Assembly (NCBI RefSeq): GCF_011758655.1
Contig: NZ_JAAMPA010000001.1
Span: 868,001 to 932,000 of the forward strand
Origin: Modestobacter marinus
GTDB lineage: Bacteria > Actinomycetota > Actinomycetes > Mycobacteriales > Geodermatophilaceae
Length of the DNA stretch: 64,000 nucleotides
Direction of reading: 5' to 3'
Below are positions 25,797 through 34,478 of the stretch, in pieces. The first letter of the stretch is position 1; each line of letters begins with the position of its first letter. Under the pieces are notes generated by a model that saw nothing but the letters and a program-made list of their open reading frames with translations, was not told the origin of the DNA and ran no database searches. A program made the translations under genes and the position numbers.

Positions 25797-25928
25797 CCGG
25801 CCCCGGGACCCCCGGACGGGTCGTCGGACGGGAGTTGCCGGGTGCTGATCGAGCCGTCACCCTGGGTTCGAGGGGGAACGTGAAGTTCATGTGAACGCCG
25901 CCCCGCCGACGTGCTGGAGGTGGGTGGA

Positions 25929-26939
25929 GTGCTCGACAGTGGGCTGATGCGACCTGATGCCCGGGCCTGGTTCGAGCACCGCACCACGTCGGCCACCTCC
26001 CTGGCCGAGATCGACGCCGAGGCACTGCTGCTGGCCAAACGCCGCGGCGGCCACCGGGTCAGCGTCGTCATGCCCGCGCGGAACGAGGAGACCACCGTCG
26101 GGGTCCTGGTCCGCGACCTGGTCGACCGCTGGGTCGAGGGGGTGCCGCTGGTCGACGAGCTCGTGGTCATCGACTCCCACTCCACCGACGCGACCGCCGA
26201 GGTGGCCCGGGCGGCCGGCGCCGAGGTCGTCGCGGTCGGCGACGTGCTGCCGCGGCAGGGCGACCGCCCGGGCAAGGGCGAGGCGCTGTGGAAGTCGCTG
26301 GCGGCCACCACCGGGGACCTCGTCGTCTTCATCGACTCCGACCTGCTGGGCGACGTCAGCCACTACGTGCCGGGGCTGCTCACCCCCCTGCTCACCGACT
26401 CGCGCGTCGAGTACGTCAAGGGCTGCTACACCCGCCCGCTCACCGTCGACGGTGAGCACCGCCCGGCCGGCGGTGGCCGGGTCACCGAGCTCACCGCCCG
26501 GCCGCTGCTGAACGCGCTGTGGCCGGAGCTGGCCGGCTTCGTGCAGCCGCTGGGCGGGGAGTACGCCGGCCGGCGCTCCGCCCTGGAGCAGGTGCCGTTC
26601 GTCTCCGGCTACGGCGTGGAGGTGGGCCTGCTGGTCGACCTGCTGGGGGTCTGCGGCCTCAACGGGCTGGCCCAGGTCGACCTGGGCACCCGCACGCACT
26701 CCCACCAGACCGACGAGGCGCTGGGCACGATGGCCGGTCAGATCGTCTCCACCGTGCTGTCCCGCGCCGAGCGGGGCCGGGCGGACCGGCGCCGTCTGGA
26801 GCCCGGCGGGCTGCTCACCCAGTTCGCCCACGACGGGCGCGGGTTCGTGCCGACCAGCCACACCGTCGCCGTCGACGAGCGGCCGCCGATGTGCGCGGTC
26901 GACGAGTACACCTCGCTGCGCGCCGGCGTCGTCGGCTGA
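25929..26939 (+). CDS. gpgS: Glucosyl-3-phosphoglycerate synthase
   Basis: 336 residues, matching mycobacterial GpgS, which transfers glucose from a nucleotide donor to 3-phosphoglycerate, the first step of glucosylglycerate and methylglucose lipopolysaccharide synthesis. GT-A features are plain: SVVMPARNEETTVGVLV, VIDSHSTDATAEVA, the metal-binding FIDSDLLGDV and VKGCYTRPL. C-terminal GGEYAGRRSALEQVPF and YGVEVGLLVD are typical. GTG at 25929 has ggagg 9 bp upstream. A gttcatgtgaac inverted repeat lies at 25885-25896 and may be an operator. Confidence 0.93.
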   Translation: MLDSGLMRPDARAWFEHRTTSATSLAEIDAEALLLAKRRGGHRVSVVMPARNEETTVGVLVRDLVDRWVEGVPLVDELVVIDSHSTDATAEVARAAGAEVVAVGDVLPRQGDRPGKGEALWKSLAATTGDLVVFIDSDLLGDVSHYVPGLLTPLLTDSRVEYVKGCYTRPLTVDGEHRPAGGGRVTELTARPLLNALWPELAGFVQPLGGEYAGRRSALEQVPFVSGYGVEVGLLVDLLGVCGLNGLAQVDLGTRTHSHQTDEALGTMAGQIVSTVLSRAERGRADRRRLEPGGLLTQFAHDGRGFVPTSHTVAVDERPPMCAVDEYTSLRAGVVG

Positions 26940-26957
26940 GGAGCGTCCCCGGCACCG

Positions 26958-27001
26958 TGCGGTGAGGGCCCGTTCCCCGCCGGGAACGGGCCCTCACCGC
27001 A
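26958..27001. terminator. Bidirectional 20-bp hairpin terminator
   Basis: Perfect 20-bp stem (arms 26958-26977 and 26982-27001) with a 4-nt loop between gpgS and the converging HAD gene. Confidence 0.85.
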
Positions 27002-27007
27002 CACCCC

Positions 27008-27673
27008 TCAGGCGAGGGGGGTGTCGTCCAGGGCGGCCGCGAGGTCGGCGGGGGTGTCGTAGATCCCGACGGCCCCGGCCTCGGTCAGCTCGTCGTCCCC
27101 GAAGCCACCGGAGCGGACGACGATCGCCGGCATCCCGGCGTTCTTCGCCGCGACCACGTCCCACACCGAGTCACCGACCATCACGCTGCTGGTGTCGTCG
27201 GCGGCGCCGAGCATCTGCCGCGCCACCTGCAGCAGGTCCGGCTCCGGCTTGGACGACTCGACGTCGCCGCTGGAGGTGACGGCGTCGGCGAGGTCCCGGG
27301 CGTCGAGCAGGTCGAGGAAGACCTCCACGTGCTTCGGCTTGCCCGAGCTGGCCAGCACCAGCCGGTGCCCGCGCTCCTTGATGGCCACCAGCAGGTCGCG
27401 GGCGCCGGGCAGCGGGGCGATCTCGTCGATCATCGGGTCGACCTCGGCGACCCACCTGTCCCGGGCCTGGTCACCGATCCGCCGCTCGACGTCGTCCCCA
27501 CCGAGGGCAGCGACGAGCTGGTCACCTCCCATGCCGATCAGGCGGTGGATGCGCCAGACGGGGAAGGTCTCCCCCAGCGAGCGGAGCGCCCGGTACCAGG
27601 CCAGGGCGTGCTGGTAGTTCGAGTCGACGAGGGTGCCGTCGACGTCCATGACGGCGATCGTGGGTTCGGCCAT
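27008..27673 (-). CDS. HAD-superfamily phosphatase (phosphoglycolate phosphatase-like)
   Basis: 221 residues. Motif I AVMDVDGTLVDSNY, motif II LVLASSGKPKH, motif III lysine in SSKPEPDLL and motif IV VMVGDSVWDVVAAKNAG are all present, with a helical cap between motifs I and II. Such proteins remove phosphate from small metabolites. Opposite gpgS, a phosphatase acting on glucosyl-3-phosphoglycerate is an attractive guess, but the known GpgP belongs to other families and convergent genes share no transcript, so the substrate stays open. Confidence 0.85.
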   Translation of the reverse strand: MAEPTIAVMDVDGTLVDSNYQHALAWYRALRSLGETFPVWRIHRLIGMGGDQLVAALGGDDVERRIGDQARDRWVAEVDPMIDEIAPLPGARDLLVAIKERGHRLVLASSGKPKHVEVFLDLLDARDLADAVTSSGDVESSKPEPDLLQVARQMLGAADDTSSVMVGDSVWDVVAAKNAGMPAIVVRSGGFGDDELTEAGAVGIYDTPADLAAALDDTPLA

Positions 27674-27705
27674 GCCCGGTCCCCTGCCCAGCCACCCGCC
27701 CGCCC

Positions 27706-27747
27706 ATCCCCGAGGGGCCGAAGTCGCGACCTCGGCCCCCCGGGGAT
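27706..27747 (-). terminator. Hairpin terminator of the alcohol dehydrogenase gene
   Basis: 16-bp stem with one mismatch (arms 27706-27721 and 27732-27747), abutting the stop codon of the minus-strand dehydrogenase. Confidence 0.65.
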
Positions 27748-28847
27748 CAGTGCTGGAGGACGCCGCGGATGACCGTGCCGTCGCGCTGGTCCTGGTAGCC
27801 CTGGTTGACCTCGTCGAGCGAGTACCGCTTGGTGATCAGCGACTCGACCTGCAGCGCGCCGTCCTCGTAGAGCCGCAGCAGCCGCGGGATGTCGCGGTAG
27901 GCGTTGCACATCCCGTACAGCGCGCCCTGCACCCGCTGCTCGTAGACCGTGGTGATGTTGCCGGGCAGCGCGACGGTCGTCGCCATCGTGTGGTCGGCCA
28001 GGCCGGTGAGCACCAGCGTGCCGCCCTTGCCCAGGCAGCGGTAGGCGCCGCCGGTGATCTCCGGGCTGGTCGTGCCGGTGGCCAGGATGACGACGTCGGC
28101 CCCGGTGCCGCGGGACAGCTGCCGGGCCAGGCCCGCCGCCTCCCCGGTGTCGGCGACCGCGTGGGTGGCGCCGAGGGTCCGGGCGAACTCGCGGCGGAAG
28201 GCCACCGGGTCGACGGCGACGACGGCGCCCGCCCCGGCCATCGCCGCGCCCTGCACCGCGTTGCAGCCCACTCCCCCGGTGCCGACGACGACCACGACGT
28301 CGCCCTGGCGCACCGGCCCGGCGTTCACCGCGGACCCCCAGCCGGTCGGGACACTGCACGCCATCAGCGCGGCGACGTCCAGCGGCAGGTGCGGCTCGAT
28401 CTTGACGCAGGAGAACTCCGACAGCACCGAGTGCCGGGCGAAGGCCCCGACCATGCAGAAGCCGCCGAGCTCCTCGCCGTCCAGCCGGAACGGCCAGGTG
28501 CCGTCGGGCAGCTGCCCGGTGCCGATCGTCGCGCCGAGGTCGCAGAGGTTGGACCGGCCGGTCGCGCACCAGCGGCAGTGGCCGCACGCCGGCAGGAAGG
28601 AGGTGACCACGTGGTCGCCGGGCTGCACGCCGGTGACCCCGGCCCCGACGGCCTGGACGACGCCGGCACCCTCGTGCCCGCCGACGATCGGGTACCGCTG
28701 GCTCTCGAACCGCAGGTGCTCGTCGGAGTGGCACAGCCCGGCGTACGCCATCTCGACCAGCACCTGCCCCGGGCCGGGGTCGACCAGCTCCAGCTCCACG
28801 ACCTCCCAGTCACCGGGACCCCGCAGCACCGCACCGTGCGTCTTCAT
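27747..28847 (-). CDS. Zinc-dependent alcohol dehydrogenase, NDMA-dependent type
   Basis: 366-residue medium-chain dehydrogenase. Catalytic zinc ligands are in AGLCHSDEHL and GGHEGAGVV; structural zinc Cys are in LPACGHCRWCATGRSNLC; the cofactor loop is VVVVVGTGGVGCNAVQGA. Sequence features such as VTSFLPACGHCRWC and DGTWPFRLDGEELGGFCMVGAFA resemble actinobacterial nicotinoprotein (NDMA-dependent) alcohol dehydrogenases, which hold NAD tightly and pass electrons to an external acceptor, often with mycofactocin. ATG at 28847 has ggga at good spacing. No mycofactocin genes are in the window. Confidence 0.87.
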   Translation of the reverse strand: MKTHGAVLRGPGDWEVVELELVDPGPGQVLVEMAYAGLCHSDEHLRFESQRYPIVGGHEGAGVVQAVGAGVTGVQPGDHVVTSFLPACGHCRWCATGRSNLCDLGATIGTGQLPDGTWPFRLDGEELGGFCMVGAFARHSVLSEFSCVKIEPHLPLDVAALMACSVPTGWGSAVNAGPVRQGDVVVVVGTGGVGCNAVQGAAMAGAGAVVAVDPVAFRREFARTLGATHAVADTGEAAGLARQLSRGTGADVVILATGTTSPEITGGAYRCLGKGGTLVLTGLADHTMATTVALPGNITTVYEQRVQGALYGMCNAYRDIPRLLRLYEDGALQVESLITKRYSLDEVNQGYQDQRDGTVIRGVLQH

Positions 28848-28981
28848 CCACCGTCTCCCTGTCTCGAGCGTGACCTGGCCCACGCTAGGGGGTCCGGCGC
28901 CCTCTCCCGCCGCGGGGGTGGCACCCAGTGCCATCGCGCCCGGTCGGCGGTGCCCGGGCCGGTGCGGCACGATCGACCGTC

Positions 28982-29503
28982 GTGACCGGCATCGACACCC
29001 CGACCCCCGAGCCGGCGACGCAGACCTCGGTCTGCCCCGGCTGCGGTTCGGTGCTCGCCGTCGTCCCCGGCCTGGCCGGTACGCACGCCGGCGCCTCGGC
29101 CAGCTGCGCCGGGCTGTTCGCCGTGACGGTGCGCGGCCTGCGCGAGGAAGCGGGGCAGGACGTGCGGGCCGCTGCGTTGCTGCAGGTGTCCACCGACGCC
29201 TACGACGCCCAGCACCTGGTGCCCGGTGCACCGGCCGCCGCACCGGTCCGGCTTGCCCTGGCCCGGGAGCGGGACGTCGACCCCGCACGTGCGGCCGCAC
29301 TCGGCAGCCGGGTCGACGACGCCGCCCCCCGCGACCTGACCCCACCGTCCCGGTGGACGACCACCGTCGCCGACCTGGCCGCCGACCTGGACGTCGTGGA
29401 CCTGCCGACCCTGGTCCGCGCCTGGGCCGACGCGGTCTGGGCGGACTGGGCACCGGCACACGCCCGGCTGCGCGCCGCCGCGGACACGGCCCTGACCAGC
29501 TGA
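28982..29503 (+). CDS. DUF5946-like hypothetical protein
   Basis: 173 residues. A CPGCG knuckle near the N-terminus, GASASCAGLFAVTV and VSTDAYDAQHLVPG are consistent with the DUF5946 group, whose members share a CP-CG start, a GAS-x2-C motif and a DAY-x2-QH motif. Function is unknown. GTG at 28982 is the first plausible start after the divergent dehydrogenase promoter region. No signal peptide or membrane helix. Confidence 0.65.
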   Translation: MTGIDTPTPEPATQTSVCPGCGSVLAVVPGLAGTHAGASASCAGLFAVTVRGLREEAGQDVRAAALLQVSTDAYDAQHLVPGAPAAAPVRLALARERDVDPARAAALGSRVDDAAPRDLTPPSRWTTTVADLAADLDVVDLPTLVRAWADAVWADWAPAHARLRAAADTALTS

Positions 29504-29532
29504 CTCGGTGCCCGCCAGGGTGGGCTGGGCTC

Positions 29533-29538
29533 TACATT
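29533..29538 (+). promoter_or_regulatory. Putative -10 element (TACATT) of a leaderless TetR gene
   Basis: TACATT fits the actinobacterial -10 pattern TANNNT and lies 7 bp before the GTG at 29546, the spacing of leaderless transcripts. No Shine-Dalgarno precedes that GTG. Confidence 0.5.
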
Positions 29539-29545
29539 GGCGACC

Positions 29546-30220
29546 GTGGACGCGGCGGCAGGGGGGCGCCGGGAACGCCGCAAGGCGCAGACCCGGGCGG
29601 AGATACGCGCGGCGGCTCAGCGCCTGTTCGCCGAGCGCGGCTTCGACGTGGTGACGATCGCCGACATCGCCACTGCCGCCGACGTCGCGGTGCAGACCGT
29701 CTTCAACCACTTCGACAGCAAGGAAGCGCTCTTCTTCGACGGCCGGACCCCGTGGGTGGAGGGGGTCGCCTCCGCCGTCACCACGCGGCCGGACGGCACC
29801 GGACCGCTCGCCGCGCTGCGGAACTACCTGGAGGACGACCTCCACCAGTTGCTGGAGCAGGAGACGCAGCCGGAGAACCGCAGCTACGTGGAGGTCCTGG
29901 CGCGGTCCACCAGCCTGCAGGAACGGGAGCGGACCCTGGTCGAGGAGGCCGGCAGCCGGGTGGCCGCCGCCCTGGCGACGGCGCTCTCGTCATCGGAGCA
30001 GCCGGACGGTGCGTCGGTCGAGCTGCTCAGCCGGCTGGCGGGCGACCTGTTCCTGGTGGCCGGGCGCGTGCTGGTGCTCGCGAACCGCCGGCGGGTGCTC
30101 GGCACCGAGCACGGCGCCGCGGCGCGCGGACCCGAGCACGCGAGCACCGCCGCCACCCTCTCCATGCTGGAGGACGGGGTGCGCCGGCTCGCCCGCCAGC
30201 TGGACGTCCGGATCGACTGA
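29546..30220 (+). CDS. TetR/AcrR family transcriptional regulator
   Basis: 224 residues. The N-terminal helix-turn-helix is standard: RAEIRAAAQRLFAERGFDVVTIADIATAADVAVQTVFNHF. The C-terminal ligand domain (residues 70-224) gives no ligand clue. Upstream genes are not obviously regulated; a divergent target is absent because the neighbour is co-directional. GTG 29546 is favoured by the -10 element 7 bp upstream; TTG 29537 is an in-frame alternative. Confidence 0.85.
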   Translation: MDAAAGGRRERRKAQTRAEIRAAAQRLFAERGFDVVTIADIATAADVAVQTVFNHFDSKEALFFDGRTPWVEGVASAVTTRPDGTGPLAALRNYLEDDLHQLLEQETQPENRSYVEVLARSTSLQERERTLVEEAGSRVAAALATALSSSEQPDGASVELLSRLAGDLFLVAGRVLVLANRRRVLGTEHGAAARGPEHASTAATLSMLEDGVRRLARQLDVRID

Positions 30221-30244
30221 GCGAGGACTCCGCTGCCGCCGTCC

Positions 30245-30276
30245 GGCCCCGTCCCGAGCTCGCGGGGGACGGGGTC
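30245..30276. terminator. Bidirectional hairpin terminator between two TetR genes
   Basis: 11-bp stem with one G-U pair (arms 30245-30255 and 30266-30276), 10-nt loop, in the 61-bp gap between the convergent regulators. Confidence 0.6.
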
Positions 30277-30281
30277 CTCCG

Positions 30282-30908
30282 TCAGTCGGGGGGCAGCTGC
30301 TCCGGCCCGGCGATCGGCAGCAGCACGCCGGTGACCAGCTGCTCGACCTGCGCGGTGCTCATCGGCGCGGGACCGAAGACCGTGTAGCGCTGCCACCACA
30401 GCGCCTGCACCGCCGAGCTCAGCAGCGCGACCCGCTGCGGCGGCAGCTCCCGCCCGCGGGCGGCCTCCCGCGCCGCCAGTTCGCGGACCACGTCGGCCAG
30501 CGGGCGCACCAGCGCCTCCTCCAGGCCAGCGCGCAGCTCCTCGTCGTGCCGTGCGGCCCCCATCAGGCTCGCGGCAGCGCGCTCGGCCCGGTCCAGCGGA
30601 CGGGTCCAGCGGGCCAGCAGCTCGCAGAGGTCGTAGTGCAGTGACCCGGAGTCAGGGGGCAGCTCGACCAGCGGCGCGGTGCTCAGGGCGTGCCGCGCCA
30701 ACGCGGCCATGGTGGGCCAACGCCGGTAGATGCCGGCCTTGCCGGCCCGGGCGCGGGCAGCCACGCGGTCGCTGTTGAGCCTCCCCCAGCCCTCGTCGGC
30801 GAGGATCTCCACCGCCACGGCCACCAGTTGCTCGGACAGCTCCGAGGAGAGCGGACGCCCCGGTGGGCGGGCGCCGGCGGGTCGCGGAGACAGTTCGGTC
30901 GTCGTCAC
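30282..30908 (-). CDS. TetR/AcrR family transcriptional regulator
   Basis: 208 residues. HTH region: EQLVAVAVEILADEGWGRLNSDRVAARARAGKAGIYRRWP. The C-terminal part fits the TetR_C type found in regulators with a WP following the recognition helix. No ligand or target can be named. GTG at 30908 is chosen; a TTG at 30947 would add 13 residues with no conserved character. Confidence 0.83.
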   Translation of the reverse strand: MTTTELSPRPAGARPPGRPLSSELSEQLVAVAVEILADEGWGRLNSDRVAARARAGKAGIYRRWPTMAALARHALSTAPLVELPPDSGSLHYDLCELLARWTRPLDRAERAAASLMGAARHDEELRAGLEEALVRPLADVVRELAAREAARGRELPPQRVALLSSAVQALWWQRYTVFGPAPMSTAQVEQLVTGVLLPIAGPEQLPPD

Positions 30909-31001
30909 CGTGCAATCGTGCCCAAGAAGGTGGAGTGACCACAACAACCGAGCGACTCCACATTCAGATCACATGTCGCCGGGCGTGTCGTCGGAGCGTC
31001 C

Positions 31002-31334
31002 TCAGGCTGACGCGGCGGGCTCCACGTGCACCTGCAGGCTGGCCCCGTCGTCCGCGGTCCAGCCCTTCTCGCCGGCCTGCTGCACCATCCGGTCGAAGTG
31101 CTGCGCCCAGCCGTCGGCGGTCGCCTGCGGCTCGGCGGCGGCGCGCAGGGCCGCCACGTCCAGCAGCCCGGTGTCCCCGTCGGTCAGCCGGCCCAGGCCG
31201 GCGTCGCGCAGCGCTCGGTCCACGTCCTCGTCGGTCAGCGCACCCACCGCCAGGTGCAGCGTGGCCAGGTCGTCGACGTCGGACACCCGCACCTCGGGCA
31301 CCTCGTCGGCACCACCGATCACCTCGACGATCAT
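31002..31334 (-). CDS. Small hypothetical acidic protein
   Basis: 110 residues, strongly acidic, family not recognised. No Cys, signal peptide or membrane helix. ATG at 31334 has a strong ggagg 8 bp upstream. It follows menB on the same strand but is separated from it by a hairpin, so it probably has its own promoter or is expressed by read-through. Confidence 0.6.
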   Translation of the reverse strand: MIVEVIGGADEVPEVRVSDVDDLATLHLAVGALTDEDVDRALRDAGLGRLTDGDTGLLDVAALRAAAEPQATADGWAQHFDRMVQQAGEKGWTADDGASLQVHVEPAASA

Positions 31335-31375
31335 CTCTCTACCTCCGGGACGTGGGCTTATGGGCTGGGCTGGAA

Positions 31376-31431
31376 GGCCCCGTCGCAGGGACCCGCCGCG
31401 AGCGGAGCGAGTGGTGGGGGGCGACGGGGTC
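31376..31431 (-). terminator. Hairpin terminator downstream of menB
   Basis: 11-bp stem including one G-U pair (arms 31376-31386 and 31421-31431) with a 34-nt loop, directly after the menB stop codon. Confidence 0.5.
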
Positions 31432-31432
31432 C

Positions 31433-32323
31433 TCACACATGCCAGGGGAAGCGGGAGAAGTCGGCCGGGCGCTTCTCCAGGAAGGAGTCCCGCCCCTCCA
31501 CCGCCTCCTCCGCCATGTAGGCCAGCCGGGTGGTCTCCCCGGCGAACAGCTGCTGACCGACCAGTCCGTCGTCGATCAGGTTGAACGAGTACTTGAGCAT
31601 CCGCTGGGCGGTCGGGCTCTTGGCCACGATCCGGCGGCCCCAGTCCAGCGCGGTGGCCTCCAGCTCGGCGTGCGGCACGACCCGGTTGACCATGCCCATC
31701 CGGTGCGCCTCCTCCGCGGAGTACTCCTCGCCGAGGAAGAACACCTCTCGGGCGAACTTCTGGCCCACCTGGCGGGCCAGGTACGCCGAGCCGAAGCCGC
31801 CGTCGAAGCTGCCGACGTCGGCGTCGGTCTGCTTGAACCTGGCGTGCTCGGCGCTGGCCAGGGTCAGGTCGGCGACCACGTGCAGGCTGTGCCCGCCGCC
31901 GGCCGCCCACCCGGGGACGACGCAGACGACGACCTTCGGCATGAACCGGATCAGCCGCTGCACCTCCAGGATGTGCAGCCGCCCGTTCGCCCCGTCGCCC
32001 GCCTCGTAGCCGTACCTGCCGCGCACCCGCTGGTCACCGCCGGAGCAGAACGCCCAGCCGCCGTCCTTGGCGCTCGGGCCGTTGCCGGTGAGCAGCACGC
32101 AGCCGACGTCGGTGGCCAGCCGGGCGTGCTCGAACACGGCGAGCAGCTGGTCGACCGTCTGCGGCCGGAAGGCGTTGCGGACCTCGGGCCGGTCGAAGGC
32201 GATCCGCACCACCCCGGCGTCGACGGCGCGGTGGTAGGTGACGTCGGTCAGCTGCTCGAAGCCCTCCACCGGCCGCCAGGCAGTGGGGTCGAAGATCTCC
32301 GAGACGTCGGCGCGGGCACTCAC
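31433..32323 (-). CDS. menB: 1,4-dihydroxy-2-naphthoyl-CoA synthase
   Basis: 296-residue crotonase-fold enzyme closing the second ring in menaquinone synthesis from o-succinylbenzoyl-CoA. Diagnostic stretches: RVRGRYGYE, the oxyanion-hole strands FCSGGDQRVRG and PGWAAGGGHSLHVVADL, SFDGGFGSAYLARQVGQK and the C-terminal SRFPWHV. The length and C-terminus fit MenB of actinobacteria rather than a generic enoyl-CoA hydratase. GTG at 32323 is preferred: TAGGTT lies 7 bp upstream, as in leaderless genes. Confidence 0.95.
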   Translation of the reverse strand: MSARADVSEIFDPTAWRPVEGFEQLTDVTYHRAVDAGVVRIAFDRPEVRNAFRPQTVDQLLAVFEHARLATDVGCVLLTGNGPSAKDGGWAFCSGGDQRVRGRYGYEAGDGANGRLHILEVQRLIRFMPKVVVCVVPGWAAGGGHSLHVVADLTLASAEHARFKQTDADVGSFDGGFGSAYLARQVGQKFAREVFFLGEEYSAEEAHRMGMVNRVVPHAELEATALDWGRRIVAKSPTAQRMLKYSFNLIDDGLVGQQLFAGETTRLAYMAEEAVEGRDSFLEKRPADFSRFPWHV

Positions 32324-32330
32324 GGCCCCG

Positions 32331-32336
32331 AACCTA
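32331..32336 (-). promoter_or_regulatory. Putative -10 element (TAGGTT) of leaderless menB
   Basis: TAGGTT matches TANNNT and is separated by 7 bp from the menB GTG. No Shine-Dalgarno is present in between. Confidence 0.55.
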
Positions 32337-32362
32337 GCCGCCCGCCCCTCCCCTCGCCCTCC

Positions 32363-32390
32363 CTCCACCGGAATGGCCATCTCGGTGGAG
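32363..32390. promoter_or_regulatory. Imperfect 28-bp palindrome centred on atggccat
   Basis: Palindrome with two mismatched pairs (12 of 14 pairs per arm) between divergent menB and the nuclease-fold gene. It shares its atggccat centre with palindromes at 14619 and 34779. Position between divergent promoters suggests an operator rather than a terminator here. Confidence 0.5.
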
Positions 32391-32409
32391 AGGGGGCAGG
32401 GTTCTCCCG

Positions 32410-33198
32410 GTGCGGATCGGGACCTTCAACCTCGCCTCCGGTCGCGACGCCGGGGGTCGCCCCCTGGACGCCGCGGCCCTGCGGGCCGGGCTGGCAGACG
32501 TGGACGTCGACGTCCTCGCCGTCCAGGAGGTCGACGTGGCCCAGCCACGGTCGCACGGTGTCGACCAGCCGGCCGAGGTGGCCCGGGCGCTCGGTGCGCC
32601 CGAGTGGCGCTTCGCCGCGGCCGTCGCCGGCACCCCCGACCCGTTCCGCAGCTGGACGCCGGTCGACCCGCCGGTGCTCCGCGGGTCCTGGGAGGCACTG
32701 ACCGGCCCGCACTACGGGATCGCGCTGGTCAGCCGGCTGCCGGTGCGGCGCTGGTCGGTGCTGGGGCTGGGCGCCGGGCGGGCGCGGCTCCCGCTGCAGG
32801 CCCCCGACCCGCGGACCGGGCAGGTGCGCCGGTGGTGGTTCCCCGACGAGCCGCGGCTGGCGATCGCCGCCGAGCTGGAGCAGTGCACCGTGGTCTGCAC
32901 CCACCTGTCGTTCGCGCCGCACACCGCGCTGCGCCAGCTGACCCGGCTGCGCCGGTGGTGCGCCGGGCTGCCCGGCCCGGTCGTGCTGGCCGGCGACCTC
33001 AACCTCGTCGGGCCGGTGCCGGCCCGGGTGTTCGGCGCTGCGCGGCTGGTCAGCGAACCGAGCTACCCGGCCCCGGCCCCGCGGGTGCAGTTCGACCACG
33101 TGCTCGGCCCGGCCGGCCTGGACCCGCAGCACCCCGAGGTGCGGCAGCTCCCGCTCGGCGACCACCGGCTGGTCACCGTGTCGGTGTCCCCGGGCTGA
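32410..33198 (+). CDS. Endonuclease/exonuclease/phosphatase family protein
   Basis: 262 residues with the DNase I-like fold motifs: RIGTFNLASGRD (Asn), LAVQEVD (metal-binding Glu), TGPHYGIALVSRLP, VVCTHLSF, VVLAGDLNLV (D-x-N) and FDHVLG plus LGDHRLVTVSV (final Asp-His). All catalytic positions appear intact. Substrate could be DNA, a phospholipid or an inositol phosphate. No signal peptide, so it should be cytoplasmic. Confidence 0.85.
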   Translation: MRIGTFNLASGRDAGGRPLDAAALRAGLADVDVDVLAVQEVDVAQPRSHGVDQPAEVARALGAPEWRFAAAVAGTPDPFRSWTPVDPPVLRGSWEALTGPHYGIALVSRLPVRRWSVLGLGAGRARLPLQAPDPRTGQVRRWWFPDEPRLAIAAELEQCTVVCTHLSFAPHTALRQLTRLRRWCAGLPGPVVLAGDLNLVGPVPARVFGAARLVSEPSYPAPAPRVQFDHVLGPAGLDPQHPEVRQLPLGDHRLVTVSVSPG

Positions 33199-33209
33199 GC
33201 TCCGCGCGC

Positions 33210-33234
33210 GACCGGGACGCCGACGTCCCCGGTC
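33210..33234. terminator. Short hairpin terminator between convergent genes
   Basis: 10-bp stem with one bulge (gaccgggacg against cgtccccggtc) and a 4-nt loop in the 34-bp gap between the nuclease-fold gene and the Pr6Pr gene. Confidence 0.55.
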
Positions 33235-33907
33235 AGCCGGCCGCGGGGACCTCGTCGCGCTCGCGTCGGCGGCCCGGGGTGGCCGGCAGCCACCGGTCGG
33301 CCGCCCAGTAGACGAGCAGGAACGCCAGCGCCAGGAGGACGACGCCGGCGGTGTTCCGCAGCGCGACCGCCAGACCGAGGTCGCGGGCGTTCAGGAAGAA
33401 GTAGGGGTACCAGCGGCTCTCCGCCCCGTGCACCATCGTCCAGCCGATCCAGGCCACCGGGTAGAGCATCGCCCAGGCGACCGTGCCGCCGGTGATCCGC
33501 GGCCGGGGACCGAAGACCAGCCAGCCGACCACCATGGCCAGCGGGGACAGGTAGTGCAGCACGAGGTTGGTCCACACCGTCACCCCGCTGGGGTCGACGG
33601 TGGGCGCGAGCAGCACCGAGAACACCAGGCCGGTGACGGTGATGGCCAGCAGCGCGTCGAGCAGGAGCACCCGCCACAGCCGGCCGGAGCGCAGCGGCTC
33701 CAGCGCCAGGGACGTCGCGGCGATCAGCACCAGCACGTTGCTGCCGACCGTGAACAGGCTGAGCCACCGGATCAGCTCCGTCACCGCGGTGGTGCGGCCG
33801 CCGGCCGTCTCGACCAGGGTGCGGGTCAGGGACGTCACGAGGCACGCCCCGACGAGGAGCGCCAGCACGGTCCAGTGGACCCGCGCCGCGGTCAGCCGCC
33901 CGGTCAC
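33233..33907 (-). CDS. Pr6Pr family membrane protein
   Basis: 224 residues with six predicted membrane helices. Characteristic stretches are LFTVGSNVLVLIAATSLAL, TNLVLHYLSPLAMVVGWLVFGPRP and YPYFFLNARD, as in the Pr6Pr family of unknown function. GTG at 33907 overlaps the stop of the upstream Nudix gene by 4 bp, so the two are co-translated. Nothing here indicates a substrate. Confidence 0.75.
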   Translation of the reverse strand: MTGRLTAARVHWTVLALLVGACLVTSLTRTLVETAGGRTTAVTELIRWLSLFTVGSNVLVLIAATSLALEPLRSGRLWRVLLLDALLAITVTGLVFSVLLAPTVDPSGVTVWTNLVLHYLSPLAMVVGWLVFGPRPRITGGTVAWAMLYPVAWIGWTMVHGAESRWYPYFFLNARDLGLAVALRNTAGVVLLALAFLLVYWAADRWLPATPGRRRERDEVPAAG

Positions 33908-34377
33908 GGGGCGGTGCCGGAGACCACGCGCGCGAGCGCGGGCAGGGTGGCGGCGAGCCCGGGGTGCAGCACCGGCAGCGCGTCGAGGGCGAACCAGCCG
34001 ACGCCCTCGCTCTCGTCGTTCAGCGCCAGGTCGCCGGGCTCGAGCGCACCGGCGGGCGTGGCCAGCACGGTGGTGTAGCTCCAGCCGCCGTGGTCGTCGA
34101 CCGACTCCGCGCCCAGGACGACGTCCGCCCGGCGCAGCCCGAGCTCCTCCCCCGCCTCGCGCAGGGCGCCGTCGACCGCGGACTCCTGGGGATGCAGCGC
34201 GCCCCCCGGCGTGCCCCAGGTGCCGCCGTGGTGCGACCACCCGACCCGCAGCTGGAGCAGCACCTCGACCCCGCCGCCATCGCCGGGCCGGTGCAGCAGC
34301 AGGCCGGCCGCCCCGGCGAGCCCCCAGTGCCGGTGGCCCAGGGCGCAGGTCGTCCAGCCGTCGGTCGGAGAGCGCAC
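33904..34377 (-). CDS. Nudix hydrolase
   Basis: 157 residues. The Nudix box is exact: GALHPQESAVDGALREAGEELG (shown in part as REAGEELG) with G-x5-E-x7-REUxEExGU spacing. Such enzymes cleave nucleoside diphosphate derivatives. The preceding strand GWSHHGGTWGTPGG resembles MutT-like members handling damaged or surplus nucleotides, but substrate is unknown. GTG at 34377 is chosen over the first in-frame start at 34431, which adds a non-conserved stretch. Confidence 0.85.
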   Translation of the reverse strand: MRSPTDGWTTCALGHRHWGLAGAAGLLLHRPGDGGGVEVLLQLRVGWSHHGGTWGTPGGALHPQESAVDGALREAGEELGLRRADVVLGAESVDDHGGWSYTTVLATPAGALEPGDLALNDESEGVGWFALDALPVLHPGLAATLPALARVVSGTAP

Positions 34378-34478
34378 GCCGACAGTCTGCCGTGGGTCGG
34401 TCGACCGCCGCGCGGGACACCGGTCGGTCACGGCCTCCCTCGTCCGCGCGGCCCGGGCGCGGCGGGCAGGATGACGGC